A stretch of DNA of 64,000 bases from Variovorax saccharolyticus (GCF_030316765.1 NZ_JASZYT010000007.1:1-64000); one strand, 5' to 3'. Shown: positions 40,287 through 50,181, counted from the first letter of the stretch. The notes: a model not told the origin generated them from the letters alone. Numbers and translations are program-made.

Positions 40287-42659
40287 CTACTTGCGCAGCC
40301 CCTGCAGCTTCGCGAAGGCCGAGGCCATCTGCCCGGCCGGCTGCGGCGAGTTGTCGCGGCGCGGGCCCTGCTGGCCCCGCCCTGCCCCTTCGAAGCGGTT
40401 GTCGCGCGGGCCGTCGCGCCGCGCCGGCGCGGCGTCGAGCTTCATCGACAAGCCGATGCGCTTGCGCGCCACGTCGACCTCCATCACCTTGACCTTCACG
40501 ATGTCGCCGGTCTTCACGACCTCGCGCGCATCGTTGACGAACTTGTGCGAGAGCTGGCTCACGTGCACCAGGCCGTCCTGGTGCACGCCGAGGTCGACGA
40601 AGGCGCCGAACTGCGCCACGTTGCTCACCGTGCCCTCGAGCACCATGCCCTCGACCAGGTCCTTGATGTCGTCCACGCCGTCGTTGAAGCGCGCCACCTT
40701 GAAGTCCGGGCGCGGATCGCGGCCCGGCTTCTCGAGTTCGCCGAGGATGTCCTTGACCGTGATGACGCCGAACTTCTCGTTCGCGAACAGCTCGGGCTTG
40801 AGGGTCTTGAGCATGTCGGCGCGGCCCATGATCTCGGCCACCGGCTTGCCGGTCTTCTCGATCATCTGCTCGACCACCGGATAGGTCTCCGGATGCACGC
40901 CGGTCATGTCGAGCGGGTTGCTGCCGCCGCGGATGCGCAGGAAACCCGCGCTCTGCTCGAAGGTCTTGGCGCCGAAGCCGCTCACGTCCAGCAGCTGCTG
41001 GCGGCTGGCGAAGGCGCCGTTGGCCTCGCGCCAGCGCACCACCGCCTTGGCGACGCTGCCCGACAGGCCGGAGACCCGCGACAGCAGCGGCACGCTGGCC
41101 GTGTTGAGGTCGACGCCGACCGAGTTCACGCAGTCCTCGACCACCGCGTGCAAGGTGCGCGCGAGTTCGCTCTGGTTGACGTCATGCTGGTACTGGCCGA
41201 CGCCGATCGACTTGGGGTCGATCTTGACGAGTTCGGCCAGCGGGTCCTGCAGCCGCCGCGCGATGCTGGCGGCGCCGCGCAGGCTGACGTCGACATCGGG
41301 CATCTCCTGCGAGGCGAATTCGCTCGCCGAATAGACCGAGGCGCCGGCCTCGCTGACCACCACCTTGTCGACATTCACCGCCGGCGCGCCGGCCTGGGCC
41401 GTCATCTTGGCCAGCAGCTTGATCAGGTCGGCGGCCAGCTTGTCGGTCTCGCGGCTGGCGGTGCCGTTGCCGATCGCGATCAGGTTCACGCCGTGCTTGG
41501 CGCAGAGCTTGCCGAGCGTGTGCAGCGAGCCTTCCCAGTCCTTGCGTGGCTCGTGCGGGAACACGGTCGCGGTCTCGACCAGCTTGCCGGTCGCGTCGAC
41601 CACCGCCACCTTGACGCCGGTGCGAATGCCCGGGTCCAGGCCCATCACGACACGCGGGCCGGCCGGCGCCGCCAGCAGCAGGTCGCGCAGGTTGTCGGCG
41701 AAGACCTTGATCGCGACCTTCTCGGCATCCTCGCGAAGCCGGGTGAACAGGTCGCGCTCGGTCGACAGCGCGAGCTTCACGCGCCAGGTCCAGGCCACGC
41801 ACTTGCGCAGCAGGTCGTCGGCCGCGCGGCCGGCATGGCTCCAGCCCAGGTGGAGGGCGATCTTGCCTTCGGCGATCGAGGGCTTGCCCGGTTCGGGCTC
41901 GACCGGCAACACCAGCTTGGCGTCGAGGATTTCCAGCGCGCGGCCGCGGAAGACCGCCAGTGCGCGGTGCGAGGGCACGCGGCCGATCGGCTCGTCGTAG
42001 TCGAAGTAATCGCGGAACTTGGCGACGTCGGCGTTGTTCTCGTCCTTGCCCGCCATCAGGCTGGACTTGAGCAGGCCTTCGGCCCAGAGCCATTCGCGCA
42101 GCCGTTGCACCAGCGGCGCGTCCTCGGCCCAGCGCTCGGAGAGGATGTCGCGCACGCCGTCGAGCACCGCCGGCACAGTCGAGAAGTCGGGGCCCGGCTT
42201 GCCGTCGTCCAGCGTGGTGGCGGGTTGCAGGAAGGCCTTGGCCTCGATCGCGGGGTCGAGCGTCGGATCGGCCAGCAGCTTGTCGGCCAGCGGCTCGATG
42301 CCGAATTCGCGCGCGATCTGGCCCTTGGTGCGGCGCTTCTGCTTGAACGGCAGGTACAGGTCTTCGAGCTCCTGCTTGGTCGGCGCGGCGTCGATCGCGG
42401 CGCGCAGCTCGGGTGTCAGCTTGCCTTGTTCGTCGATGCTTTTCAGCACCGCTGCGCGACGGTCTTCCAGCTCACGCAGGTAGGACAGGCGGGCTTCGAG
42501 TTCACGCAACTGGGTGTCGTCGAGGCCGTCGGTGGCTTCCTTGCGGTAGCGGGCGATGAAGGGCACGGTGGCGCCGCCGTCGAGCAGATCGACGGCAGCC
42601 TTCACCTGGTGCTCGCCGACCTTGATCTCGGCCGCGAGCTGGCGAATGATTTTCTGCAT
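40287..42659 (-). CDS. tex: Tex family RNA-binding transcription accessory protein
   Basis: A 790-residue Tex protein. The N-terminus MQKIIRQLAAEIKVGEHQV opens the helical Tex core, with VPFIARYRKEATDGLDDTQL around residues 33-52. A YqgF/RNase H-like domain follows (VMGLDPGIRTGVKVAVVD), then helix-hairpin-helix elements (LLSRVSGLSGSVAKAVV) and a C-terminal S1 domain (VSNVAQFGAFVDLGVHQDGL), with a glycine/arginine-rich tail. Tex proteins bind nucleic acids and influence transcription and stress or toxin expression. ATG 42659 gives the normal family length. Confidence 0.96.
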   Translation of the reverse strand: MQKIIRQLAAEIKVGEHQVKAAVDLLDGGATVPFIARYRKEATDGLDDTQLRELEARLSYLRELEDRRAAVLKSIDEQGKLTPELRAAIDAAPTKQELEDLYLPFKQKRRTKGQIAREFGIEPLADKLLADPTLDPAIEAKAFLQPATTLDDGKPGPDFSTVPAVLDGVRDILSERWAEDAPLVQRLREWLWAEGLLKSSLMAGKDENNADVAKFRDYFDYDEPIGRVPSHRALAVFRGRALEILDAKLVLPVEPEPGKPSIAEGKIALHLGWSHAGRAADDLLRKCVAWTWRVKLALSTERDLFTRLREDAEKVAIKVFADNLRDLLLAAPAGPRVVMGLDPGIRTGVKVAVVDATGKLVETATVFPHEPRKDWEGSLHTLGKLCAKHGVNLIAIGNGTASRETDKLAADLIKLLAKMTAQAGAPAVNVDKVVVSEAGASVYSASEFASQEMPDVDVSLRGAASIARRLQDPLAELVKIDPKSIGVGQYQHDVNQSELARTLHAVVEDCVNSVGVDLNTASVPLLSRVSGLSGSVAKAVVRWREANGAFASRQQLLDVSGFGAKTFEQSAGFLRIRGGSNPLDMTGVHPETYPVVEQMIEKTGKPVAEIMGRADMLKTLKPELFANEKFGVITVKDILGELEKPGRDPRPDFKVARFNDGVDDIKDLVEGMVLEGTVSNVAQFGAFVDLGVHQDGLVHVSQLSHKFVNDAREVVKTGDIVKVKVMEVDVARKRIGLSMKLDAAPARRDGPRDNRFEGAGRGQQGPRRDNSPQPAGQMASAFAKLQGLRK

Positions 42660-42756
42660 GGATGAGGAGGAAAGTCCCGTGGACGACGGCGCGCGGGGCG
42701 CGGGGCGAATGAACCGCGGAAGTTTGCCATAGGCCCCGGGCGGACAATGGCGACCC

Positions 42757-43254
42757 ATGCGTATCTTGAAGCAACTCCTGGGCAGGCTCGGCGTGGCCCT
42801 CCTGGTCCCGGTGCTGCTGTTCGAGGAATGGGGCTGGGAACCCCTGTCGCGCGGCGCGGCGCGGCTGGCGCGGCTGCCGGTCTGGGCGCGCATCGAAGCG
42901 GCGGTGCGCACGCTGCCGCCCTGGGGCGCGGTGCTGGCCTTCTTTCTGCCGGCGCTGATGCTGCTGCCGGTCAAGCTTTTCGGACTCTTCCTGTTGGGCG
43001 AAGGCCACGCGATGAGCGCCCTGCTGCTGCTGCTCGCAGCCAAGCTCGTGGGCACGGCCATCCTGGCCCGGCTGTTTCAATTGGTCGAGCCGGCGCTGAT
43101 GCAGCTGCCGTGGTTCGCACGCTTCTACCCGCGCTGGAAAACCTGGAAGGACGCTGTCTTCGAGCGCGTGCGCCTGTCCGCACCCTGGCGCGCGGCCCGG
43201 CGCTTGAAGAACGGCGTTCGACGCTGGTGGCGGGCGGCACGGCGCACCTCCTGA
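42757..43254 (+). CDS. Conserved small membrane protein of unknown function
   Basis: A 165-residue protein with three to four hydrophobic helices: VALLVPVLLFEEWGWEPL, GAVLAFFLPALMLLPVKLFGL (in part) and ALLLLLAAKLVGTAILARLF. The C-terminus is very basic and tryptophan-rich (RRWWRAARRTS). No named family was recognised. ATG 42757 lies close after the divergent tex start, so the two share a 97-bp promoter region. Confidence 0.75.
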   Translation: MRILKQLLGRLGVALLVPVLLFEEWGWEPLSRGAARLARLPVWARIEAAVRTLPPWGAVLAFFLPALMLLPVKLFGLFLLGEGHAMSALLLLLAAKLVGTAILARLFQLVEPALMQLPWFARFYPRWKTWKDAVFERVRLSAPWRAARRLKNGVRRWWRAARRTS

Positions 43255-43273
43255 CATTTCGCAGGCAAATTTT

Positions 43274-43309
43274 GCCCGGGTAGATTGCGAATTCTTTTTC
43301 GCCCGGGTA
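43274..43309. promoter_or_regulatory. Two GCCCGGGTA boxes before the DUF2239 gene
   Basis: The 9-mer GCCCGGGTA occurs at 43274-43282 and 43301-43309, 27 bp apart, each preceded by a T-run; the second runs into TATTAT, a plausible -10. The core CCCGGG is palindromic. A repressor or activator binding both boxes would control the gene starting at 43323. No binder is identified. Confidence 0.45.
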
Positions 43310-43322
43310 TTATTCGCGCCCC

Positions 43323-43898
43323 ATGCCTTCATCCACCCCCGAATCCACCGTGACCGTGTTCGCCGGCTTCCGCCGCATCGCCTCCGGCCCGCGCCCCGAA
43401 GTGATCGCGCGGCTGCGCGAGATCGAGTCCAGCGCCGACGGCGCGCCCCCCTTGGTATTCGACGACCTCACCGGCGAGCGCCTCGACCTCGACCTGCGTG
43501 CAGGCGCGCAAGCAGCGTCGGCCTCCGGGCACTGCGACGACCCGGTGGCCCGCGGCGTCGGCCGTCCCAAGCTCGGCGTGGTCGCACGCGAAGTCACGCT
43601 GCTGCCGCGCCACTGGGATTGGCTCAACCGCCAGCCCGGCGGCGCTTCCGTGGCCCTGCGCAAGCTGGTCGACGAGGCCCGACACGTGCACGCCGACCGC
43701 GACGCCCAGCGGGCCGCACGCGAAGCCGCCTACCGTTTCATGACCGCGATCGCCGGTGACCTGCCCGCGTTTGAAGAAGCCGCCCGTGCCCTGTTCGCGG
43801 GCGAAGAAGCTCGCTTCGGCAACCTGATCGCCGACTGGCCCGAGGACGTGGTCGCGCAGCTTCGGCGGCTCTCCGCCTCGGCGTGGAGCGAAGCATGA
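43323..43898 (+). CDS. DUF2239 family protein
   Basis: A 191-residue DUF2239 protein. Family signatures are VTVFAGFRRIASGPRPEVIA at the N-terminus, the central GRPKLGVVAREVTLLPRHWDWL and the adjoining QPGGASVALRKLVDEARH, and a C-terminal ARFGNLIADWPEDVVAQL. The function is unknown; an organisation of DNA- or RNA-binding type has not been shown. Two GCCCGGGTA boxes lie upstream. A MATE gene follows 61 bp later. Confidence 0.88.
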   Translation: MPSSTPESTVTVFAGFRRIASGPRPEVIARLREIESSADGAPPLVFDDLTGERLDLDLRAGAQAASASGHCDDPVARGVGRPKLGVVAREVTLLPRHWDWLNRQPGGASVALRKLVDEARHVHADRDAQRAAREAAYRFMTAIAGDLPAFEEAARALFAGEEARFGNLIADWPEDVVAQLRRLSASAWSEA

Positions 43899-43959
43899 GC
43901 CCCCACCCGGCCGCTCCGAAGGGGGCTCGCACCGCAATGCGAAGCATGGAGGTTATGCA

Positions 43960-45387
43960 ATGAGCAGCCGAGATCCGGCCCTGCTCGCCGACCCGGCGCC
44001 GCTGCAGAAGGCGCCGCCCGTCAACCCGCGCCTGGCCGCCATGGCCTCGAAGCCGCTCTGGAAGGTGTTCCTGCTGTTCCTCGCGCCGATGCTGCTCAGC
44101 AACATCCTGCAGTCGCTGTCGGGAACGATCAACAACGTCTACCTGGGGCAGATGCTGGGCGTGCGGGCGCTGGCGGCGGTGTCGGGCTTCTTCCCGGTGA
44201 TGTTCTTCTTCATCGCCTTCACGATCGGCCTGGGCGCCGGCGCCTCGGTGCTGATCGGCCAGGCCTGGGGCGCCCGCGAGCCCGACAAGGCGCGCGCCGT
44301 GGCCGGCACCACGCTCACGGTGGGCATCCTGTTCGGCCTCGGCGTCGCGATCTTCGGCGGCGTCTTCACCGAGCCGATGCTGAAGCTGCTCGGCACTCCG
44401 GCCGACATCCTGCCCGATGCCACACGCTACGCGCGCATCATCCTGATCGCGATGCCCGGGCTGTTCGTGTTCCTGCTGTCGACCGCGATGCTGCGCGGCG
44501 TCGGCGACACCGTGACGCCGCTCTACACGCTGATGATCTCGACCGCGATCGGCCTGGTGATCACGCCGGCGCTGATCAAGGGCTGGTTCGGCCTGCCGCA
44601 GATGGGCGTGGCCAGCGGCGCCTGGGCCACGGTGATCTCGTTCGTGATCGCGACCGGCTGGCTGGCCTTCCATCTGCGGCGCAAGAAGAGCCCGCTGGCG
44701 CCCGACGCCGATTTCATGCGCCATCTGCGCATTCGCCCGGCGCTGCTCAAGGCGGTGCTCAAGGTCGGCGTGCCGACCGGCGTGCAGATGATCGTGGTCT
44801 CGCTCGCAGAGATCGCGCTGCTGTCCTTCGTCAACGCCTACGGCTCGGATGCCACCGCGGCCTATGGCGCGGTCAACCAGGTGGTGGCCTACGTGCAGTT
44901 CCCGGCGATCTCGATCGCGATCACGGCCTCGATCCTCGGCGCCCAGGCCATCGGCGCCGGCCAGGTCCAGCGCCTGGGGGCGATCACCCGCACCGCGCTG
45001 CTGATGAACCTGGTACTGACCGGCTCGCTGGTGTTGCTGGGCTACCTGTTCTCGCGGCCGCTGATGGGCTTCTTCATCACCAGCGAGCCGGTGATCGAGG
45101 TCGCGCAGACGCTGCTTCACATCATGCTGTGGAGCACCGTGATCTTCGGCATGGGCGCCGCGCTGTCGGGCATCATGCGGGCCAGCGGCTCGGTGCTGGT
45201 GCCGACCGCCATCTCGGTGTTCTGCATCGCGCTGATCGAGGTGCCGGTCGCCTGGTGGCTGAGCCATCGATTCGGGCTCAATGGCATCTGGGTCGCCTAC
45301 CCGGTGGCTTTCAGCGCCATGCTGACGCTGCAGGCCTGCTACTACCGCTTCGTATGGCGCAAGAAAGCGATCCGCAAACTGATCTGA
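43960..45387 (+). CDS. MATE-family efflux transporter
   Basis: A 475-residue multidrug and toxin extrusion protein with 12 predicted helices in two similar halves. Typical segments are FLLFLAPMLLSNILQSLSGT, GLGAGASVLIGQAWGAREPD and, in the second half, AITASILGAQAIGAGQVQRL. It probably exports cationic compounds by Na+ or H+ antiport. GGAGG precedes ATG 43960. The following GST gene starts inside its last 34 bp. Confidence 0.93.
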   Translation: MSSRDPALLADPAPLQKAPPVNPRLAAMASKPLWKVFLLFLAPMLLSNILQSLSGTINNVYLGQMLGVRALAAVSGFFPVMFFFIAFTIGLGAGASVLIGQAWGAREPDKARAVAGTTLTVGILFGLGVAIFGGVFTEPMLKLLGTPADILPDATRYARIILIAMPGLFVFLLSTAMLRGVGDTVTPLYTLMISTAIGLVITPALIKGWFGLPQMGVASGAWATVISFVIATGWLAFHLRRKKSPLAPDADFMRHLRIRPALLKAVLKVGVPTGVQMIVVSLAEIALLSFVNAYGSDATAAYGAVNQVVAYVQFPAISIAITASILGAQAIGAGQVQRLGAITRTALLMNLVLTGSLVLLGYLFSRPLMGFFITSEPVIEVAQTLLHIMLWSTVIFGMGAALSGIMRASGSVLVPTAISVFCIALIEVPVAWWLSHRFGLNGIWVAYPVAFSAMLTLQACYYRFVWRKKAIRKLI

Positions 45388-46043
45388 GCGCGGCCGCGCT
45401 GCCGGTGCTGTACTCGTTCCGGCGCTGCCCCTACGCGATGCGGGCGCGGATGGCGATCGCCGTCAGCGGCCAGCGCTGCGAATTGCGCGAGGTCGTGCTG
45501 CGCGACAAGCCGGCCGAGCTGCTGGCCGCTTCGGCTAAAGGCACGGTGCCGGTGCTGGTCGACACCGAAGGCCGCGTGATCGACCAGAGCCTGGACATCA
45601 TGCTGTGGGCCCTGGAGCGCAACGACCCCGAAGGCTGGTTGCGACCCGCTCGGGGGACGCTGAACGACATGCTCGCACTGATCGCGGAATGCGACGGCGG
45701 CTTCAAGCGCCACCTTGACGGCTACAAGTACCCCGATCGGCAGCCCGGCGGCGATGCCTCGGCGCATCGCGCGCGAGGCGCCGTCTTCCTCGAGGAGCTC
45801 GAGGCTCGTCTTCGATCATCGTGCTGCCTGCACGGGGATCACGCGGCGCTGTCGGATATCGCGATCGCGCCCTTCGTGCGCCAGTTCGCGCAGGTCGATA
45901 CCGCATGGTTCGATGCCCAGCCTTGGCCGCGCCTGCGCGCATGGCTCGCGCAGCGCCTGGGTGCCACGGTCTTCACGCGGGTGATGGACAAGTACCCGAC
46001 TTGGCGTAGCGGCGAAGTCGGGGTCGGATTTCCAGCGGATTGA
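45354..46043 (+). CDS. Glutathione S-transferase family protein
   Basis: A 229-residue GST. The N-terminal thioredoxin fold shows LYSFRRCPYAMRARMAIAVS, with the CPYA motif near residue 25, then TVPVLVDTEGRVIDQSLDIM, the glutathione-binding VPVL and DQS pair. The C-terminal helical domain ends in WPRLRAWLAQRL. ATG 45354 starts inside the MATE gene, suggesting coupling of export with conjugation or thiol repair. A hairpin terminator follows. Confidence 0.9.
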   Translation: MAQESDPQTDLSAAALPVLYSFRRCPYAMRARMAIAVSGQRCELREVVLRDKPAELLAASAKGTVPVLVDTEGRVIDQSLDIMLWALERNDPEGWLRPARGTLNDMLALIAECDGGFKRHLDGYKYPDRQPGGDASAHRARGAVFLEELEARLRSSCCLHGDHAALSDIAIAPFVRQFAQVDTAWFDAQPWPRLRAWLAQRLGATVFTRVMDKYPTWRSGEVGVGFPAD

Positions 46044-46054
46044 TGCCGGGCGAA

Positions 46055-46071
46055 GCGGCCGTGACGGCCGC
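46055..46071. terminator. GC hairpin between convergent GST and adhesin genes
   Basis: A perfect GCGGCCG-TGA-CGGCCGC inverted repeat lies in the 50-bp gap between two convergent stop codons, the position of a bidirectional terminator. No strong T-tract follows. Confidence 0.55.
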
Positions 46072-46093
46072 CTCTCCATTCTCTGGCGCGGGC

Positions 46094-48720
46094 TTACCAA
46101 TTGAACGACGCACCGGCGCCGACGGTGGTGCCGGCTGCGCTGATGCCCACGCCTGCCTTGATCGTGACGCGTTCGTTCAGGCGCGCGCTGGCGGCAACGG
46201 CCATGGCGGCATAGTTCTTGAAGCTGCCCACGCCCATGCCCATCGCGAACTTCTTGCCCGGATCGACGTTGGGAATCATCGTCAACGCGGTGGCTGCGGC
46301 GACACCGCCGTAGGCATTGCGCGCGACGCCATCCACCGCTTGCTGGACCTGGTTCACACGCTGGTCGGTGTAGGCCTTCGCGTTGTCGGCCACGTTGTCG
46401 AGCTGTCCCTTGTTGACGGCGTCATGCGTCATGACGCCGTCGGCGACATTGGCGATGGCGCGCTCGTTGCCAGCCGATCCGACGGAGACGGTGTCTTCGC
46501 GATCGCTGACCGACCCCGCCCCCAAGGCGACGCTGTTGCTGGCCGATGCGGGCGCGCCGGCGCCAAGGGCCACGGCGTTGTCGCCGCTGGCCGCAGCCGC
46601 GCGGCCATCGTCGCCGCTGGTTGCCAGGTGCGAGTTCGCCTGGACCGTGGTCTTCTCGATCACGTTCTGCTTGGCATCGCCGATGGCGCCGATCTTGCCC
46701 GCGAGGCCGTTGAGCGCGTCGCCGACGTTGTTGTACGTCGTGTTGTTCACGGAGTAGCTCGGGGCCGAGACCGTGCCGTCGGCGTTGACCGTCGAGCCGC
46801 CACCCAGGGCGCCGGCCACCGAGTTGCTCACGTCGTACAGCTGGCTGCCGTTGATGGCATCGAGGCTGGTCGCGTTGACCGCGCCGGCGGCCACGCCTGT
46901 GAGCGTGCGGGCACCGGCGGTGCCGGTGAAGTCGACCACCGTGCCGTCCTTGCCTGCAGCGACCGTGATGTTCCTGGTCGCCGCATCTTGCTTGACCAGA
47001 CCAACCGAGCCGCTGTCCAGGTTGTTGGTCAGGTTGTCGATCTCAGTCGTGTTCTGCGCCACGCGGCCATCGAGGTTGGTCACTGCGTCGCCCACGTTGT
47101 CGACCGTGGCGCCGCCGACCGTGTAGCTCGGCGCGGAGACCGTCCCGTCGGCGTTGACCGTGGAGCCACCGCCCAGAGCCCCGGCGACCGAGCGGCTCAC
47201 ACCGTGCAGTTGGCTGCCGTTGATGGCATCGAGGCTGGTCGCATTGACCGCACCGGCGGCCACGCCGCCCAGCGTACGAGCACCTGCGGTACCGGTGAAG
47301 TCAACGACGGTGCCGTCCTTGTCGGCAGCCACCGTGATGTTCCTGGTCGTCAGATCCTGCTTGACCAAGCCGATCGAGCCGCTGTTCAGGTTGTTGCTCA
47401 GGTTGTCGATTTCGGTCGAATTCTGCGTCACGCGGCCGTCGAGGTTGGTGACTGCGTCACCCACGTTGTTGACCGTCGAGCCACCCACGCTGTAGCTGGG
47501 TGCCGAGACCTTGCCGTCCGCGCCGACCGTCGAGCCGCCGCCCAGGGCGTTGGCCACCGAGCTGCTCACGCCGTGCAGCTGCGAGCCGTTCACCGCCTGC
47601 TGGCTCGTTGCGTCGATCGCACCGTCGGCCACGCCTTCCAGCACGCGTGCGCCGGCCGTGCCCGTGAAGTCCACCTTCGCTCCGTCGGTGTCCTTGGCCA
47701 CCGTGATATCGCGGCTGGTCGCATCCTGCTGCACCAGACCCACCGTACCGTTGGCCAGGTCGTCCGTGATGCCGTCGATCGCGCTCTTGTTGTCATCGAT
47801 CGCGCTCTTGTTCACCGTCACGCGGCCGTCCAGGTTGGTGACTGCGTCACCCACGTTGTTGACCGTCGAGCCGCCCACGCTGTAGCTGGGCGCGGAGAGC
47901 TTGCCGTCTGCACCGACCGCCGAGCCGCCGCCCAGGGCCTTGGCGACCGAATCGCCCACGCCGTAGAGCTGCGAGCCGTTGACGGCGTCCATGCTGGTCG
48001 CATTGTCCAGATTGGCGATGGCGTTCGTGTTGCCGGCGATGTTGGTCGTGTTGGTCGCAATGTCGGCCGTGTTGCCGGCCACGTTCTGGTTGGTCGCAAC
48101 AGCTGCGAGCCGTTCACCGCTTCGGTGCTGTCGGCCGCCAGCGTGCCGTCCTTCACGCCGGCATCGGTACTGGCGGAGCCGACCGAGCCTGTGGCAAGAC
48201 CCGTGATCTGGCCGTTATTGAGCCGGATGCCCGCGCCAGCAGCCGTGATGTTGAGGCCAACGCCATTGCCGTTGGTGGTTCGGACACCCGTCGTGATGCC
48301 GTTGATGTATTGGTAGCCGCCAACGGACATGTTGTTATTGGCAATTACCACATTGTTCGTTTGGCTGATGTTGTTGTAGCCAGAAAAATTGCTACACGCA
48401 GACCACGTAGGATTGGAAGAGGTTCCATCCATATATTGGCAACCACCCGGATCGACACTGCCAAAAGCAACGTCGTTGACAACAAAACTCGCAAAGGCGC
48501 TCTGTGGCATGCTGAAACTGGCCAAGCCGGCCAAGGCCATTGCCGCCGCCGCCAGCACCGAACGGCCGAAGCCTGAGCGCGCCGCACCACGCGCGCCCTC
48601 TTGCGCCTGCGCACGCACCACTGCGCCCTTCGAAGCCTTGCCTCGTGCCGAGACGGCCTCACTGGCGGCCACCCATGCTCCAAGGGCTTCATTCCAAATA
48701 CTGGTATACGACTTGTTCAT
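46094..48720 (-). pseudogene. YadA-like trimeric autotransporter adhesin, split by a frameshift
   Basis: The start at 48720 gives an extended signal peptide (MNKSYTSIWNEALGAWVAAS, the ESPR of large autotransporters) and a head region up to EAVNGSQLL. There the frame breaks; the next frame resumes as ATNQNVAGNTADIATNT and runs through head/stalk repeats to a YadA anchor (AKAYTDQRVNQVQQAVDGVA ... VGAGASFNW, ending in an aromatic residue). One missing base at 48097/48098 (CTGTT[C]GCGACC) explains it. Joined, the protein would be about 875 residues. Such adhesins mediate attachment and biofilm. As read it would be truncated. Confidence 0.88.
46741..48020 (-). repeat. Three to four tandem repeats of about 120 residues in the adhesin
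   Basis: The passenger contains repeated units of about 360 bp. Each starts with (A/V)NGSQL, continues ALGGGS.V.ADG..SAPSY and NVGDA.TNLDGRV, then GLV.QD...R.ITVA, and ends VDFTGTAGAR. Three complete copies and a shorter last copy are visible, and neighbouring copies are very similar at DNA level, so copy number may vary by recombination. Confidence 0.85.
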
Positions 48721-49152
48721 CAGACAGATCCTTCAAGTTCAAATTGATGCCATTCGCGCAGACCGTCTGGGCGACAAGGGCTTTCGATTGCCCTCGACTC
48801 CGAATGCATGAACCCAGTGGATGCGCAGTACAAGGACTTGGAATCAATGATATTGAAGCGTCTTTGCGGCGTATATGAGAATTGTCTCAGTCAAAATGAA
48901 AATCTGACGAGGAAAAAATGCATCACCGACCCATATCTGGGTCGTTGAAAATTCCCGGAAATTGGCGCCCTCAACTCGTTTTCAGGCTCTTCGATCTATT
49001 TGATTTCAGCCTGCGCGATTAGGCTCAATACTTTTTCAAGGAGGTTCAGCCGCGGCGTTATTGCGTAAATGCAGATTGACTCCCGGAGGAGCATTAATTG
49101 CTCGTCGGCGCAAAGGCACCGCCGTCCGCGACGGTGCTGGCACCGCTTCCGA
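48721..49152. other. AT-richer 432-bp intergenic region upstream of the adhesin
   Basis: No gene was found here. The region is visibly richer in A and T than its surroundings. It holds a dyad CGACCCA-TATC-TGGGTCG at 48927-48944 and should contain the adhesin promoter at its left end. On the right it lies downstream of a LysR gene, so the dyad might be a terminator or an operator; neither can be decided. Confidence 0.5.
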
Positions 49153-50124
49153 TCAGTTCCCCTGCCGGCTCGCTTCGGCGGCCGCCCAGCGCCAGACGGC
49201 CTGGATCGCGGGTTCCCGCTCGCGGCCCTTCGCCGCCGCCAGGAAATAGCCACCCGTCGACAGCGAAGGCCCGAAGGGTTGCAGCAAGGCGCCGCTGCTC
49301 AATTCGTCGGCGGCCAGCGTCAGGCTGAGCAGCGCGATGCCATGGCCCGCCAGCGCGGCGAGCATGGCGTGTGATTCGTCCGAGAAGGAAAGATCCTTGC
49401 CCTCACTGCCCTTGCCGCGCCGTGCCGGTGAAGCAATGCCCGCCTCGTCGAACCAGCGCGCCCATGACGCGGGTGCGTTCGCGCTCGGCTGCCAGTCGAA
49501 ATGGATCAGCGGGTGCTTCGCGAGATCCCGCACACGGCTTAGGCCGAGAAGCGGGCTGCACACGGGTGCGTACCGCTCTGCGATCAGTGGTTCCGTGCTC
49601 AGGCCGGCCCACTGCCCCGTGCCCGAGCGGATCGCGAGGTCGACCTCATCCCGCGTGAGATCGACCACTGCATCGCTGGCATGCAGACGCAGTTCGACGC
49701 CGGGGCACGCGGCGCGGAAGCTCGCCATGCGAGGCAACACCCACCGGGCCGCGAAGGCGGCATGGGTCGTCAGGGTGACGGTCTCGCGTGCGCTCCGCGC
49801 ACGAACCACGCGAACGCCCGCCTCCATCACGTCCAGCCCTTCTCGCACTGCCGCGAACAGGCGCTCGCCGGCCGGCGTCAGCGCAAGCTGGCGGGTGAGC
49901 CGACGAAACAGCGGCTGACCGAGTGAGTCCTCGAGTCCACGCACCTGATGACTGATCGCGGTCGGCGTGACGGACAACTCGCGCGCGGCGCGTTGAAAGC
50001 TCTGATGCGCCGCCGCTGCCTCGAAGGCGCGCAGCGATGAGAGCGGCGGCAGGCGGCGGGGTCTTCTGCCGCCTTCGATAGATGAAATCACATCATCCAT
50101 CAAAGAAGAATCATCGTTCGTCAT
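49153..50124 (-). CDS. LysR-family transcriptional regulator (GcvA-like)
   Basis: A 323-residue LysR regulator. Helix-turn-helix: PLSSLRAFEAAAAHQSFQRA and SVTPTAISHQVRGLEDSLGQ. The effector domain includes TLTTHAAFAARWVLPRMASF and LHASDAVVDLTRDEVDLAIR, typical of the GcvA/AmpR group. ATG 50124 follows GAGG; ATG 50154 would be a longer alternative. It is divergent from an azoreductase-like gene with a dyad between them, and probably controls it. Confidence 0.9.
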   Translation of the reverse strand: MTNDDSSLMDDVISSIEGGRRPRRLPPLSSLRAFEAAAAHQSFQRAARELSVTPTAISHQVRGLEDSLGQPLFRRLTRQLALTPAGERLFAAVREGLDVMEAGVRVVRARSARETVTLTTHAAFAARWVLPRMASFRAACPGVELRLHASDAVVDLTRDEVDLAIRSGTGQWAGLSTEPLIAERYAPVCSPLLGLSRVRDLAKHPLIHFDWQPSANAPASWARWFDEAGIASPARRGKGSEGKDLSFSDESHAMLAALAGHGIALLSLTLAADELSSGALLQPFGPSLSTGGYFLAAAKGREREPAIQAVWRWAAAEASRQGN

Positions 50125-50161
50125 TGCCTCACCTACTTTAGACAATCCAATCATGCCAGTC

Positions 50162-50181
50162 CTCTCGGTCTGATACGAGAG
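50162..50181. promoter_or_regulatory. Dyad between LysR and azoreductase genes
   Basis: CTCTCG-N8-CGAGAG, a perfect 6-bp dyad in the 92-bp divergent promoter, 35 bp before the azoreductase start. Its size fits a LysR-type binding site. The link to the adjacent LysR protein is inference. Confidence 0.45.

Noticed and set aside
40545..42665. A 706-codon open frame on the plus strand opposite tex
   Set aside because: It is the antisense shadow of a GC-rich conserved gene; the composition is Arg/His/Gln-rich with no recognisable domain.
46040..48316. A 758-codon plus-strand open frame opposite the adhesin
   Set aside because: Its repeats mirror those of the adhesin, which has the signal peptide and membrane anchor; the antisense frame has neither.
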